Assembly: GCF_003347595.2 (NCBI RefSeq)
Contig: NZ_QCZK02000043.1
Location: 1-64,000 of the forward strand
Source: Botryobacter ruber
GTDB lineage: Bacteria; Bacteroidota; Bacteroidia; Cytophagales; Hymenobacteraceae
Direction: 5' to 3'
Length of the DNA: 64,000 nucleotides
The notes under the pieces: generated by a model
Seen by the model: only the letters and a program-made list of their open reading frames with translations
What the model was told of the DNA's origin: nothing
The model's database searches: none
Program-made: the position numbers and the translations under genes
In this document: positions 1 through 7,415 of the stretch, piece after piece
Layout of the letters: each line of letters opens with the position of its first letter
Position numbering within the stretch: position 1 is the stretch's first letter

Positions 1-84
1 TGCCACTGCCTAACTGGGCCTTGACTTTCTCTCAGCTTTTTATCATGTTTGAGGAAAGACTCAGGACCCACCTGAGGGTTTGAC

Positions 85-121
85 TTTTTTGATGTTAGGC
101 TAAAGCCGTAACATCAAAAAA
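85..121. terminator. Hairpin with T/A flanks next to the intron 3' end
   Basis: A 13-base arm (85-97) and its complement (109-121) enclose an 11-base loop containing a small GGCT/AGCC pair. A T-run in one arm and an A-run in the other make it look like a bidirectional rho-independent terminator. It lies in the 3' exon side of the group II intron. No gene that it would serve is visible within the window. Confidence 0.5.
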
Positions 122-162
122 GCCATTAAAAAAATGAGTGACACAGTTTCGTTTACACTCCC

Positions 163-2012
163 GTAGACGGCCCCGCCAGCGTTAACTGACGGGGAGCGCC
201 TCTCACACCACTGTACGTACGGGTCTCGTATACAGCGGTTCGTTAAGTTGTGGAGCTACTTTCCTGTAGTAGTCGAGCATCGATTCATACCCCCTCCTGA
301 CAAGCCGTTTCACCGTTACCGTCGTTATCAGCATCGGACTTTGAGCTACAGCCCAGCCTCCTTTCCTGGTCCTGCTCCAGGCATACGCCTGGCCTTTCGG
401 AACTCCCAGCCGAATCAGGTTCTTCCTTTTCCGTTCCGGTCGCTTCCAGTCATGCCAGATGCAGTGCCTTAATCTGTTGCGTATCCAGCTGTCGACTTCT
501 TTGAGTTTGCCCTGTATACTTGCCAACCGGAAGTAATGGATCCATCCTCGTTGCGCCTCTTTCAGTTCCTGAATACGTTCGTCAAAAGAGCAGGGCGTCG
601 TTTTCCGGGTGATGCTCTTTAGTTTCTGCTTTAACCTGTCCCAACCCTTCTTTGTCACCACCAGCTGGTATTTGCCTTTGTCGCCCTTCTTGTAGGTAGG
701 CACGAATCCGTGACCCAGAATTTGAAAGTCCACAGGACGCCTGATACCAGACTTCTCCCTGTTGATAGGCAGCTTGAGCCTGTCCCTGAGGAACAGGAAG
801 ACAGTGTTACCTACCTTCCGGGCTGTCGCTTCACTTTTGGTGTAGATACTGAAGTCATCGGCATAGCGGACGTAGCGCAGCTCTTGCTTTTCCAGCTCCT
901 TGTCAAGCTCGTGGAGCATGATGTTGGAGAGGAGCGGTGAGAGCGGGCTTCCCTGTGGCACACCTTTCCGGCGTTTGACCAGTCTCCCGTTGATAAGGAT
1001 GGGAGCCCGGAGCCATTTGCGGATGAGGCGAAGGGTGAGGGGGCATTTTACCTTGCGGTAGAGCAGTTGCAGCAGGATGCAGTGGTCCACTTCGTCAAAG
1101 AAGTTCTGAAGGTCTATATCCACCATATACTGGTAGCCTTCATGGATGTACTTATGCGCCTGCTGCACTGCCTGGTGGGCATTGCGGTTGGGGCGGAAGC
1201 CGTAGCTGTGCTCTTTGAACTCAAGCTCGAAGAGCGGTGCTATCACCTGGCTGACGGCCTGTTGCAGTGTTCGGTCGGTAACGGTGGGAATGCCCAGCAG
1301 GCGATTCTTACCGTTGCTCTTGGGTATGGCTACCCCTAAGATGGGTTGAGGAAAGTACCTGCCGTTGCAGATGTCGGTGGCGATGGCGTCCCTGTTTTGT
1401 TTCAGGTGCGCCGCCAGCTCTTTCACAGACATACCGTCCACACCGGCCGAACCTTTGTTGGCCAGTACGTGCGTGTATGCCTTGAGCATGTTGCCCCGGT
1501 GGAGTACCCTCTCTATCATCTTTACTACTTTTACTGTATTCTCTGCCCCGCTTAAGGCAAGGCTGGCTAGGCCTCCTTACCGAATTTGGAGCAACTTAAC
1601 GTTCGGCCCTTGAGTAGCTTGTGAGGCCTCCGGGGGAAGGGTTTAGCTATTCCGGCTCGTTTCCACTACCTACTATGGCTTCTGCTGACTCCTTGGCTCA
1701 TAGAAAACAAATCTATTCCAAGGTATCCCCAGGTAAGAGCACATTCCTTCCTCCGATTCCTGCTGCATCTACACAAAGTCGTTTGTTGGTCAGGGGCATC
1801 GCAAAGGGGTGCTTGCTTACCCACGACTTCCTGCCTCTTATGCAGTTTCTGTCCGTCAGTACCGGATTTTGCAGTCCCGCTTTCTTCACTGCACGCCTCA
1901 CGACGAACCAGCTTGCGGCTTGCTAACAGGCTTCACCAACTCGCCTGCAAGGGACTTGCACTCTCTGGAATAATTTGGTACCTTCAGTACCAGGTGCCCA
2001 TACTGGGCGCAC
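163..2012 (-). mobile_element. Group II intron, class IIC type
   Basis: On the minus strand the element begins GTGCGCCC at 2012 (GTGTGCGCCC if taken from 2014), a typical bacterial group II 5' end. It ends ...GTCTAC near 163. Domain V lies at about 199-241 and closely resembles the class IIC domain V I know from the Oceanobacillus intron (GAACCGC...GTATAC...GTACGTAC...GTGAGAGG). A GC-rich domain VI hairpin follows at about 170-198. Domain IV carries a maturase with no endonuclease domain. The 5' exon just outside (2017-2047) is an inverted repeat, as expected for class IIC introns, which insert after hairpins. Exact ends are uncertain by a few bases. Confidence 0.85.
203..1519 (-). CDS. ltrA: Group II intron reverse transcriptase/maturase
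   Basis: A 438-residue intron-encoded protein that helps the intron splice and copies it into new sites. RT fingers/palm motifs are in order: YGFRPNRNAHQA (about 106-117), GVPQGSPLSPLLSN (about 186-199) and the catalytic YADD (about 219-222). A maturase (GIIM/X-type) domain with QRGWIHYF follows at about 310-330. There is no HNH endonuclease domain, and the length matches class C maturases. The ORF is intact, so the intron may still be mobile. The C-terminal codons run through domain V of the intron RNA, so the stop lies inside the ribozyme core. Confidence 0.95.
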   Translation of the reverse strand: MIERVLHRGNMLKAYTHVLANKGSAGVDGMSVKELAAHLKQNRDAIATDICNGRYFPQPILGVAIPKSNGKNRLLGIPTVTDRTLQQAVSQVIAPLFELEFKEHSYGFRPNRNAHQAVQQAHKYIHEGYQYMVDIDLQNFFDEVDHCILLQLLYRKVKCPLTLRLIRKWLRAPILINGRLVKRRKGVPQGSPLSPLLSNIMLHELDKELEKQELRYVRYADDFSIYTKSEATARKVGNTVFLFLRDRLKLPINREKSGIRRPVDFQILGHGFVPTYKKGDKGKYQLVVTKKGWDRLKQKLKSITRKTTPCSFDERIQELKEAQRGWIHYFRLASIQGKLKEVDSWIRNRLRHCIWHDWKRPERKRKNLIRLGVPKGQAYAWSRTRKGGWAVAQSPMLITTVTVKRLVRRGYESMLDYYRKVAPQLNEPLYTRPVRTVV

Positions 2013-2016
2013 ACCC

Positions 2017-2047
2017 TAGCTATAATATAGCTACGCCACATTATAGC
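2017..2047. repeat. Inverted repeats at the intron insertion site
   Basis: Two overlapping palindromes sit in the 5' exon directly beside the intron: TAGCTATA-A-TATAGCTA (2017-2033), and arms GCTATAAT (2019-2026) / ATTATAGC (2040-2047). A DNA hairpin here would fit the known target preference of class IIC introns for terminator or attC stem-loops. Which kind of hairpin this was cannot be decided from the sequence. Confidence 0.6.
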
Positions 2048-2131
2048 CCAATCCGTCAAGCAAGTAAAACCTTTTAAATTTAGAATACGTCCAGAAATTA
2101 CGATATTGGCTTATAAACAGAACAAAAGAAG

Positions 2132-2356
2132 ATGGGACTTGAAGCTCTAAAATTGGAATTGATAGAATGGCTGGCTCAATTAGATGATGAGGACACCATT
2201 GAATATTTAAAAGTTGTAAAGGACTCTAAAACAGAAGGAGACTGGTGGGAAGATTTAACCCCGGAACAAAGAACAGGAATAGGAAGAGGTCTGAAAGATA
2301 TAGATGAAGGAAGGGTTACGCCACATGAAGAAATAAAGAAGCGATTCGGGTTATGA
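2132..2356 (+). CDS. Probable antitoxin of a ParE/RelE-type module
   Basis: A small acidic protein of 74 residues (DDEDTIEYLK near 19-28, then DLTPEQRTGIGRGLKDIDEGRVTPHEE). The central helix and the T-HEE C-terminal pattern resemble Bacteroidota antitoxins encoded ahead of ParE/RelE toxins. The stop codon overlaps the ATG of the downstream toxin frame (ATGA, 2353-2356), typical of translational coupling. The antitoxin would bind and neutralise the toxin and repress its own promoter. The gene is AT-rich relative to the housekeeping genes, and the downstream toxin is frameshifted, so this may be an orphan antitoxin. Family assignment is from pattern only. Confidence 0.75.
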   Translation: MGLEALKLELIEWLAQLDDEDTIEYLKVVKDSKTEGDWWEDLTPEQRTGIGRGLKDIDEGRVTPHEEIKKRFGL

Positions 2357-2645
2357 GTTTTCCGATTTTATGGACTGACGAAGCCGTAGAAAATTTGAGA
2401 ACATCCTCAGCTATATTTCCACAAAATGGACAGAAAGAGAAGTCAATAAATTTAAGGCTAAACTATCCGAGCAACTAACTATCATATCCAGGTTTCCCAA
2501 CGTTTTTCCTGCCTCGACCATAAGTCCACGTTTAAGAAAAGCTGTATTGTCTAAGCAAACAATAATTTTCTATGAATTTAAAGAACAAGTAATTTATATC
2601 ACGTACTTGTTTGACAGCAGACAGAACCCAAATAAGATAAAATAG
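2353..2645 (+). pseudogene. ParE/RelE-family toxin, frameshifted
   Basis: The frame opens MSFPILWTDEAVEN but leaves homology after about 14 codons and stops early. Skipping to the next frame near 2391-2400 gives ENILSYISTKWTEREVNKF and a full ParE-like remainder (RFPNVFPAS, then LRKAVLSKQTIIFYEF) ending at the TAG at 2643-2645. The total is 293 nt, one base short of 98 codons, so a single-base deletion in an A/T-rich stretch is the simplest explanation. An intact toxin would be about 97 residues, the family norm. It could be an inactivated toxin, a sequencing error or, less likely, programmed frameshifting. Confidence 0.85.
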
Positions 2646-2674
2646 ACACAGGCCGGTTTGCCAGGTATGTTACC

Positions 2675-2695
2675 TGCTTCGGCTAATGCCTCGCA
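2675..2695 (+). repeat. TGCTTCGGCT-type hairpin motif (copy 1)
   Basis: Sequence TGCTTCGGCTaatGCCTCGCA lies downstream of the first toxin-antitoxin pair, between short arms GGTAT (2664-2668) and ATACC (2704-2708). The same 20-21 nt motif recurs at 3399-3419 and, on the minus strand, at 35525-35544, each time just downstream of an accessory gene. See the cassette findings. Confidence 0.6.
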
Positions 2696-2781
2696 AGTCG
2701 TAGATACCAGCCCATTGTCGGGAAAATAATAAAAGTGAAAAGTTTTCCAGCTATTTTTGATTAATAAAAGTAAACTAAGAC

Positions 2782-3018
2782 ATGCAAGAAGAACTTATCA
2801 ACAGAATAACAATAGACCCCAATATTTGTCACGGTAAACCTACTATTCGTGGATTGCGATACCCTGTCGATAATATGCTTGAACTTTTAGCTTCTGGTAT
2901 GACCATAGAAGAACTTCTTGAGGATTATCCTGATTTAGAGAAAGAAGATTTTCTTGCCTGCCTTGCGTATGCGGCTAAACTGACTCAAATAAAAAGTATC
3001 TACAGAATAGCTTCATGA
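2782..3018 (+). CDS. DUF433 family antitoxin
   Basis: A 78-residue protein with the DUF433 signature ITIDPNICHGKPTIRG (about 9-24), followed by a helix-turn-helix region (MTIEELLEDYPDLEKEDFLACLAYAA). DUF433 proteins are small DNA-binding antitoxin-like partners of PIN-like DUF5615 proteins. The stop overlaps the start of the DUF5615 gene (ATGA at 3015-3018), so the two are translationally coupled. It probably neutralises that partner and autoregulates the pair. Both genes are intact. Confidence 0.9.
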   Translation: MQEELINRITIDPNICHGKPTIRGLRYPVDNMLELLASGMTIEELLEDYPDLEKEDFLACLAYAAKLTQIKSIYRIAS

Positions 3019-3368
3019 AGTTCCTTGTTGATGCACAGTTGCCAAAAGCACTTTCTGACTTCATTAACTACAAAGGAATTGTTTCCATTCATATCCTTGA
3101 GCTGCCAGATAAGAATAAGACGCAAGACGGATACATCACTCGGTTAGCCACTGATGAGCATTTCATAGTTATCACAAAAGATGCCGATTTTCTGGAGTCG
3201 TATGTACTAAAAAAAGAGCCTCCTAAGCTGTTGATTGTAAGAACAGGAAATATCCGAAATAGCGAGTTAATCCACCTGTTTGACAAGAATTTAGAATTGA
3301 TTGTAAGACTATTTTCAGAGCATTCGTTAGTGGAGATGTCAAAAACAGAAATTGTGGTACACGCATGA
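3015..3368 (+). CDS. DUF5615 PIN-like toxin
   Basis: A 117-residue protein starting MKFLVDAQLPKAL, with the acidic residue of a PIN-like fold at Asp6 and the second conserved segment VITKDADFLE (about 53-62). PPKLLIVRTGNI and a C-terminal helix follow. DUF5615 proteins are presumed ribonucleases related to Mut7-C/PIN toxins and pair with DUF433 antitoxins, as here with a four-base overlap. Length is normal for the family. The pair is AT-rich and is followed by the TGCTTCGGCT motif, which suggests acquisition as a mobile unit. Confidence 0.9.
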   Translation: MKFLVDAQLPKALSDFINYKGIVSIHILELPDKNKTQDGYITRLATDEHFIVITKDADFLESYVLKKEPPKLLIVRTGNIRNSELIHLFDKNLELIVRLFSEHSLVEMSKTEIVVHA

Positions 3369-3398
3369 AGTGTCTTCCCCTAACCCAGCTACAAGGTA

Positions 3399-3419
3399 TG
3401 CTTCGGCTAACGCCTCGCA
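3399..3419 (+). repeat. TGCTTCGGCT-type hairpin motif (copy 2)
   Basis: TGCTTCGGCTaacGCCTCGCA lies downstream of the DUF433/DUF5615 pair, with AAC (3382-3384) to the left and GTT (3425-3427) to the right, the triplets expected at attC ends. No clear outer stem is visible, so this could be a decayed site. Confidence 0.55.
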
Positions 3420-3426
3420 AACCAGT

Positions 3427-3954
3427 TCATTTATAATACTTCTCCCGAAACACCGCCTTCTGCTTCAGGTACTCCGGGTGGTCTTTGGCTTTAAACCAAT
3501 AGTTTTTAAACACCGCAGCAGCACGGGCTTTTTCGTTTGTTAGCGTATCAGGCTCCTGCTCCAGCACTGTGTTGCCTTTGTGCCTGCTTCCGGAGGAGTA
3601 GGGATAGGCCAGGTTTTCAGTTTTGTCTTCCGCGCCGGGTTTGTATTTGCGGCCGCTTTGGTGGTTGGCGTAACGGCGGGCACGGGTAAAGCCCATCTGC
3701 AGGAACTTGCGGGCCATGTCGGCGCCTACAAAATCGTGCTGCTGCAGGTACTCTTCAAACAGCGCAAATATTTTTTCGGCAGAAGCTTTTGCTACTGCTT
3801 CGGTCTTAAACCTCCAGTGCGGCAGCAATTCCGACTTGTACGGCTGCACCAGCAAAACCCCCTGCTCGCCCACACCAATCCGGTATAATTCCGGGTGTTT
3901 CCTGAAATCGGTGTTGTCGAAATCAAGCTCATAATTAAATGCGTTGCCTGCCAT
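3427..3954 (-). CDS. DUF4385 domain protein
   Basis: A 175-residue protein beginning MAGNAFNYELDFDN. The conserved DUF4385 core is clear: FRKHPELYRIGVGEQGVLLV, then PHWRFKT, DMARKFLQMGFTRARRYANH and GRKY. Function is unknown, and it is predicted cytoplasmic. An in-frame ATG exists further upstream at 4119, but that extension runs through two copies of the GCAGCAG intergenic repeat and is Ala-rich and unlike the family. I chose the ATG at 3952-3954, preceded by AGGAA. It stands alone on this strand. Confidence 0.88.
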   Translation of the reverse strand: MAGNAFNYELDFDNTDFRKHPELYRIGVGEQGVLLVQPYKSELLPHWRFKTEAVAKASAEKIFALFEEYLQQHDFVGADMARKFLQMGFTRARRYANHQSGRKYKPGAEDKTENLAYPYSSGSRHKGNTVLEQEPDTLTNEKARAAAVFKNYWFKAKDHPEYLKQKAVFREKYYK

Positions 3955-4025
3955 AGTGTTCCTATACCCGCTAACGACAGCGAATGTTGCTGCAAAACAA
4001 AACCCCAGCCTCATCATAAAAAATA

Positions 4026-4060
4026 CAGCAGCAGAGGCAATGGTGGCAGCTGCAGCAGAT
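4026..4060 (+). repeat. GCAGCAG intergenic repeat, copy 1 (+)
   Basis: One of about 20 related copies in the window. Family core: AGCAGMGGSWRTGGTGGCAG then STGCAGCAGAA. This copy is the GAGGCAATGGTGGC variant, followed by an A-run. Confidence 0.8.
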
Positions 4061-4100
4061 AAAAAAAGAACTTTTTCTGCTGCATACAGGCAAAAATTAT

Positions 4101-4133
4101 TTGCTGCTGCAGTCACCATTCCCGCTGCTGCTG
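4101..4133 (-). repeat. GCAGCAG intergenic repeat, copy 2 (-)
   Basis: Inverted relative to copy 1 about 40 bases away, so the two can pair as a fold-back. Minus-strand variant GCAGCGGGAATGGTGACTGC. Confidence 0.75.
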
Positions 4134-4217
4134 GTGCAGGTTAATTTACGTCATTCCTCCTTAACCTTCAGCAGCTATTTTCAGTTATAGGGGAGAATAC
4201 CTCAACATCTAACCAGA

Positions 4218-5405
4218 ATGGCGGAAGAATGGATTAACTGGTCAGGCAGTGTACGGTTTACGCCTGAGAAAATAAAAAAACCGGATAGCGAAACGGCGCT
4301 TCAGAAGCTTGTGTTGCAGGCCCTGGCTGATAAAAAACAGCTACGCATTGTGGGAGCAGGACATTCTTCCATGCCCCTGGTAAAAACAGACCAGTTGCTG
4401 GTGTCGCAGGAAAAACTGAAAGGGATCACAGGGTTCGAGGAAGATAAGCTGCGGGTAAAACTTTTGCCGGGTACTTCTATTCGCGAAGCTTCTGAAGGGC
4501 TGATCAAACTGAACACGAGCCTGCACAACACGGGCGATATCGACATGCAGTACCTGGCCGGTGCTTTCGGAACAGGCACCCACGGCTCTGGCCGGAAGCT
4601 GAAAAATCTGTCAAGTATGCTGGTGGGGTGCCGCCTGGTGGATGGCAGAGGCGACCTGAAAACCTACACCCTGGAAGAGCATCCGGAAATGATACGGGCG
4701 GCAAGGGTGTCGCTGGGCAGCCTGGGTTTTATGACCGAGCTGACGATACAGGTGGAACCGGCGCAGCAGTTTTTACGGAAAGAATACTGCACCCATACCG
4801 ATACCAGCCTGGCGCACCTGCACGAACTGATAGAAACCAACCGCATGTTCGACCTGTACTGGTACCCGCGCAGCGACCTGACCAAGCTGCGGATCTGCAA
4901 TCCGGTAGGGGAGGGCATGCAGGATATTCCGTTCGGCGACCTGGTGAAAGAACAGGAAGGCTGGCTGTACGAAGTGCTGCCACGGTTCCGGTACCTGAAG
5001 TACGAAGAAATGGAGTATGCCGTCCCGTTTGAGGCGGGGCCGGAGTGTTTCCGGGAAATACGGAAGCGCATCAAGGAAAAGCACCGGCACTATGTGGGCT
5101 GGCGCGTGCTGTACCGGACGATTGCGGCAGACGATGCCTGCCTGAGCCCGTTTTACAACCGCGATTCGGTAACCATTGCCGTGCTGCAGAATCATGAACT
5201 GGAGTACAAAAAATATTTCGACGACCTGGAGCCAATTTTCAGAGCCTACGACGGAAGGCCACACTGGGGTAAAAAACATACCCTGAAAGCCCCCGAACTG
5301 AAGCAGTTATACCCGGAGTGGGACAGGTTCCTGGAAATCAGGAAGCAAATGGACCCGGAGGGTATATTCCTGAACGATCATTTAAAGGAAATTTTTGGCC
5401 TGTAA
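4218..5405 (+). CDS. FAD-linked oxidase, ALO/gulonolactone-oxidase-like
   Basis: A 395-residue flavoprotein. The N-terminal PCMH-type FAD-binding domain shows RIVGAGHSS (about 43-51), LLPGTSIREAS and the GTGTHGSG stretch near 119-126. The C-terminal half is D-arabinono-1,4-lactone oxidase-like, ending with GRPHWGKKH (about 349-357), the His-Trp-X-Lys motif that contacts flavin and substrate. It should oxidise a sugar or sugar lactone with O2 or a dehydrogenase acceptor; the substrate cannot be read from sequence. No signal peptide, so cytoplasmic. The short gap to the next gene suggests co-transcription. Confidence 0.9.
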   Translation: MAEEWINWSGSVRFTPEKIKKPDSETALQKLVLQALADKKQLRIVGAGHSSMPLVKTDQLLVSQEKLKGITGFEEDKLRVKLLPGTSIREASEGLIKLNTSLHNTGDIDMQYLAGAFGTGTHGSGRKLKNLSSMLVGCRLVDGRGDLKTYTLEEHPEMIRAARVSLGSLGFMTELTIQVEPAQQFLRKEYCTHTDTSLAHLHELIETNRMFDLYWYPRSDLTKLRICNPVGEGMQDIPFGDLVKEQEGWLYEVLPRFRYLKYEEMEYAVPFEAGPECFREIRKRIKEKHRHYVGWRVLYRTIAADDACLSPFYNRDSVTIAVLQNHELEYKKYFDDLEPIFRAYDGRPHWGKKHTLKAPELKQLYPEWDRFLEIRKQMDPEGIFLNDHLKEIFGL

Positions 5406-5431
5406 GCCAGCAAAACAAACTATTTTTACAC

Positions 5432-5818
5432 ATGAAAGACAAGCGCTACGGCAAAAAATATTGGGCGTTTTCGGGTGGTTACATTCCAGTCGACAGTACC
5501 GGAAAAGAACCGGAGTATGTGAGTAAAGATATTATTTCGATATTGAACACCACCAGCGAAGAAGCAACTGTAAGCATGACTTTTTATTTTACCGACACCG
5601 AACCTGCCGGCACTTACCAGGTAAAGGTGAAAGCGCAGCGGGTAAAGATGTTCAGCGTGAACGACCTGATAGAACCGTTTGCGCTTCCGCTGGGCGTGCC
5701 GTATGGGGGAGTGCTGGAGAGCGATGTGCCGGTGGTAGTGCAGCTGACCAAACAACACACCGGGCAAAGTGCACTGGCTTTGATGGGCATAACGGCTTAC
5801 CCCGCCGACAATACTTGA
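5432..5818 (+). CDS. Sensory rhodopsin transducer (ASRT) family protein
   Basis: A 128-residue soluble protein resembling the Anabaena sensory rhodopsin transducer: YWAFSGGYIP, GKEPEYVSKDIISILNT, TEPAGTYQV, VNDLIEPFALP and ESDVPVVVQLTK. ASRT is a beta-sandwich tetramer that couples a microbial rhodopsin to gene expression, but most homologues occur without rhodopsin and may bind sugars or DNA. No rhodopsin gene is in the window. The neighbour upstream is a sugar-lactone-type oxidase, so a carbohydrate link is possible. I chose ATG 5432, which matches the family N terminus, over an upstream start inside the oxidase gene. Confidence 0.85.
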   Translation: MKDKRYGKKYWAFSGGYIPVDSTGKEPEYVSKDIISILNTTSEEATVSMTFYFTDTEPAGTYQVKVKAQRVKMFSVNDLIEPFALPLGVPYGGVLESDVPVVVQLTKQHTGQSALALMGITAYPADNT

Positions 5819-5831
5819 AACCTCTGTCTGT

Positions 5832-6341
5832 ATGATGACTGATTTAAAAGTTTTATCAGCCATGATTACGCCTGTGGTGCTTATTTTAGCCACCGGGCAA
5901 CTCATCCTGACTACCTCGCAACGCCTGGCCAGAAGCATTGAGCGGGCACGAAAGCTCTCCGATCAGTTCGAAGAACTGGTACGGAAAGAGGAAGATCAAA
6001 TCAATGCGGAAAAAAAAGAGCTGTTGTACCAGCTTCTGTACCGTGCGGCCTATCGCTCCCGTAAGCTGCAGCACACCATTAGTTTGCTGTATGTGGCGCT
6101 GTCTACGTTTGTGGCTACCAGTATTTCCATTGGTCTGCTGGAAGCGCTGGGAATTCTGACGCTTTGGGTGCCGGTGGTATTGGGTATTTTCGGGACCGTA
6201 TTTCTGTTCTACGCCACCATCCTGCTGATTGCCGAAACCCGGATAGCCTTAGCGGCTGTTGATGTTGAAATGAATTACCTGGTCCGGAATTTCCGGAGAG
6301 ATATCCCTAAAACGGCGGAGGAAAAAGGCGAAATCAAATAA
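5832..6341 (+). CDS. DUF2721 membrane protein
   Basis: A 169-residue membrane protein with the DUF2721 pattern: N-terminal helix AMITPVVLILATGQLILTTS, a charged stretch RLARSIERARKL followed by a predicted coiled coil (about 35-75), then two more membrane helices (about 90-140). Function is unknown. It starts 13 bases after the ASRT homologue and may be the last gene of that three-gene unit. Either of two adjacent Met codons (5832 or 5835) could be the start. Confidence 0.85.
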   Translation: MMTDLKVLSAMITPVVLILATGQLILTTSQRLARSIERARKLSDQFEELVRKEEDQINAEKKELLYQLLYRAAYRSRKLQHTISLLYVALSTFVATSISIGLLEALGILTLWVPVVLGIFGTVFLFYATILLIAETRIALAAVDVEMNYLVRNFRRDIPKTAEEKGEIK

Positions 6342-6352
6342 CACTGCTTCAG

Positions 6353-7240
6353 TTAAACAGCTTCGCTTGCTTGCGCTCCTTGCATGGCCTGTCGTTTTAG
6401 CTGGCGGCTTTTGAACCGCATGTTCAGAAAAACCCCCAGCAGCACCAGTGCCATACCCGAATAGGTGAGCAGGCTGAATTCTTCCCCAAAAAGAAAATAC
6501 CCCAGCACAAGCGCGTAAATAATGCCGATATAGTTCAGGTTGGCCACTTTCGAAATTTCTTCGGCCTGGTACGACATGGTCATGTAATACTGCCCGAGCT
6601 GTGTGAGCACGCCCACCAGCAGCAGCAATGCCCAGTCCCAACCCTCCGGCCTCACCCAGTTGAACATGGTATAAGTGCCCACAATGGGAATGGTAACGAG
6701 CGGAAAGTAAAAAATTATGACCAGTGGATGTTCCTTCGTATTCAGTTTCCGGATGATGGTATACGCCAGTCCGGAGAACAAGGAACTAAGGACGCCAAGC
6801 CACAGGTAGAAGGTATCGATTTCGGTTTCGATGCCATTGATCACGATTATTCCGGCAAACGAGATCAGGAAAAAGACCCACTGCCAGGGCTTTACATGCT
6901 CCTTTACCAGGAAAATGCCCAGGATGGCGGTGAAGATAGGAGAGATGTATTGCACCGTGGCCGCCGTAGCCAGCGGGATGTGCTGCAGCGTGTTAAAGAA
7001 AAGCAGCAGTGCCGTGGCGCCTGTTGCCCCGCGTGCTACCAGCCACCAGCGGTTACGTTTGCTGCCCAACACACTTAAATGCGCCCTGCGCAGCACCACA
7101 AAGCTCATGATCAGCGAAACCACAGATCGGAACAGGATTACTTCTGCTGCCGGAATATGCGGCACTGCCTTCACGCAGACATTCATCAGCGAGAAAAACA
7201 ACGTTGACAGCAGCATGTACCTTACCCCTTTCGAGAACAT
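6353..7240 (-). CDS. EamA (DMT superfamily) transporter
   Basis: A 295-residue inner-membrane protein with about ten hydrophobic segments arranged as two EamA repeats. The first starts MLLSTLFFSLMNVCVKAVP; the second includes FYLWLGVLSSLFSGLAYTII. It probably exports a metabolite; substrates in this family vary and cannot be inferred. It converges on the DUF2721 gene with an 11-base gap. Confidence 0.9.
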   Translation of the reverse strand: MFSKGVRYMLLSTLFFSLMNVCVKAVPHIPAAEVILFRSVVSLIMSFVVLRRAHLSVLGSKRNRWWLVARGATGATALLLFFNTLQHIPLATAATVQYISPIFTAILGIFLVKEHVKPWQWVFFLISFAGIIVINGIETEIDTFYLWLGVLSSLFSGLAYTIIRKLNTKEHPLVIIFYFPLVTIPIVGTYTMFNWVRPEGWDWALLLLVGVLTQLGQYYMTMSYQAEEISKVANLNYIGIIYALVLGYFLFGEEFSLLTYSGMALVLLGVFLNMRFKSRQLKRQAMQGAQASEAV

Positions 7241-7334
7241 AATTTCATTCTGGTTATGGCTGTAAAGGTCCGCTTTTTAAGCCGGAAAAGAAATTATACG
7301 CAGATAATCGGGCAATGCTGCCGCTGTAAAAAAA

Positions 7335-7380
7335 GAGGCAGCGCTTTTATAACCAAATACGATTACAAAAGCGCTGCCTC
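7335..7380 (-). terminator. Rho-independent terminator
   Basis: Perfect 14-bp arms (GAGGCAGCGCTTTT at 7335-7348, complement at 7367-7380), followed on the minus strand by a T-run (7334-7328). It terminates the minus-strand gene ending at 7416. Confidence 0.9.
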
Positions 7381-7415
7381 AGAAAAAATGACAGGAAAAA
7401 TCAGGTATCGGTTGG

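Noticed and set aside
1-162. Transposon end or gene remnant left of the intron
   Set aside because: There is an inverted pair GAGTG/CACTC near 136-160, but no transposase or clear terminal repeat to support it.
3955-4119. 55-residue N-terminal extension of the DUF4385 gene
   Set aside because: It is the translation of two GCAGCAG repeats, Ala-rich and unlike the family; an ATG with a ribosome-binding site lies at 3952-3954.
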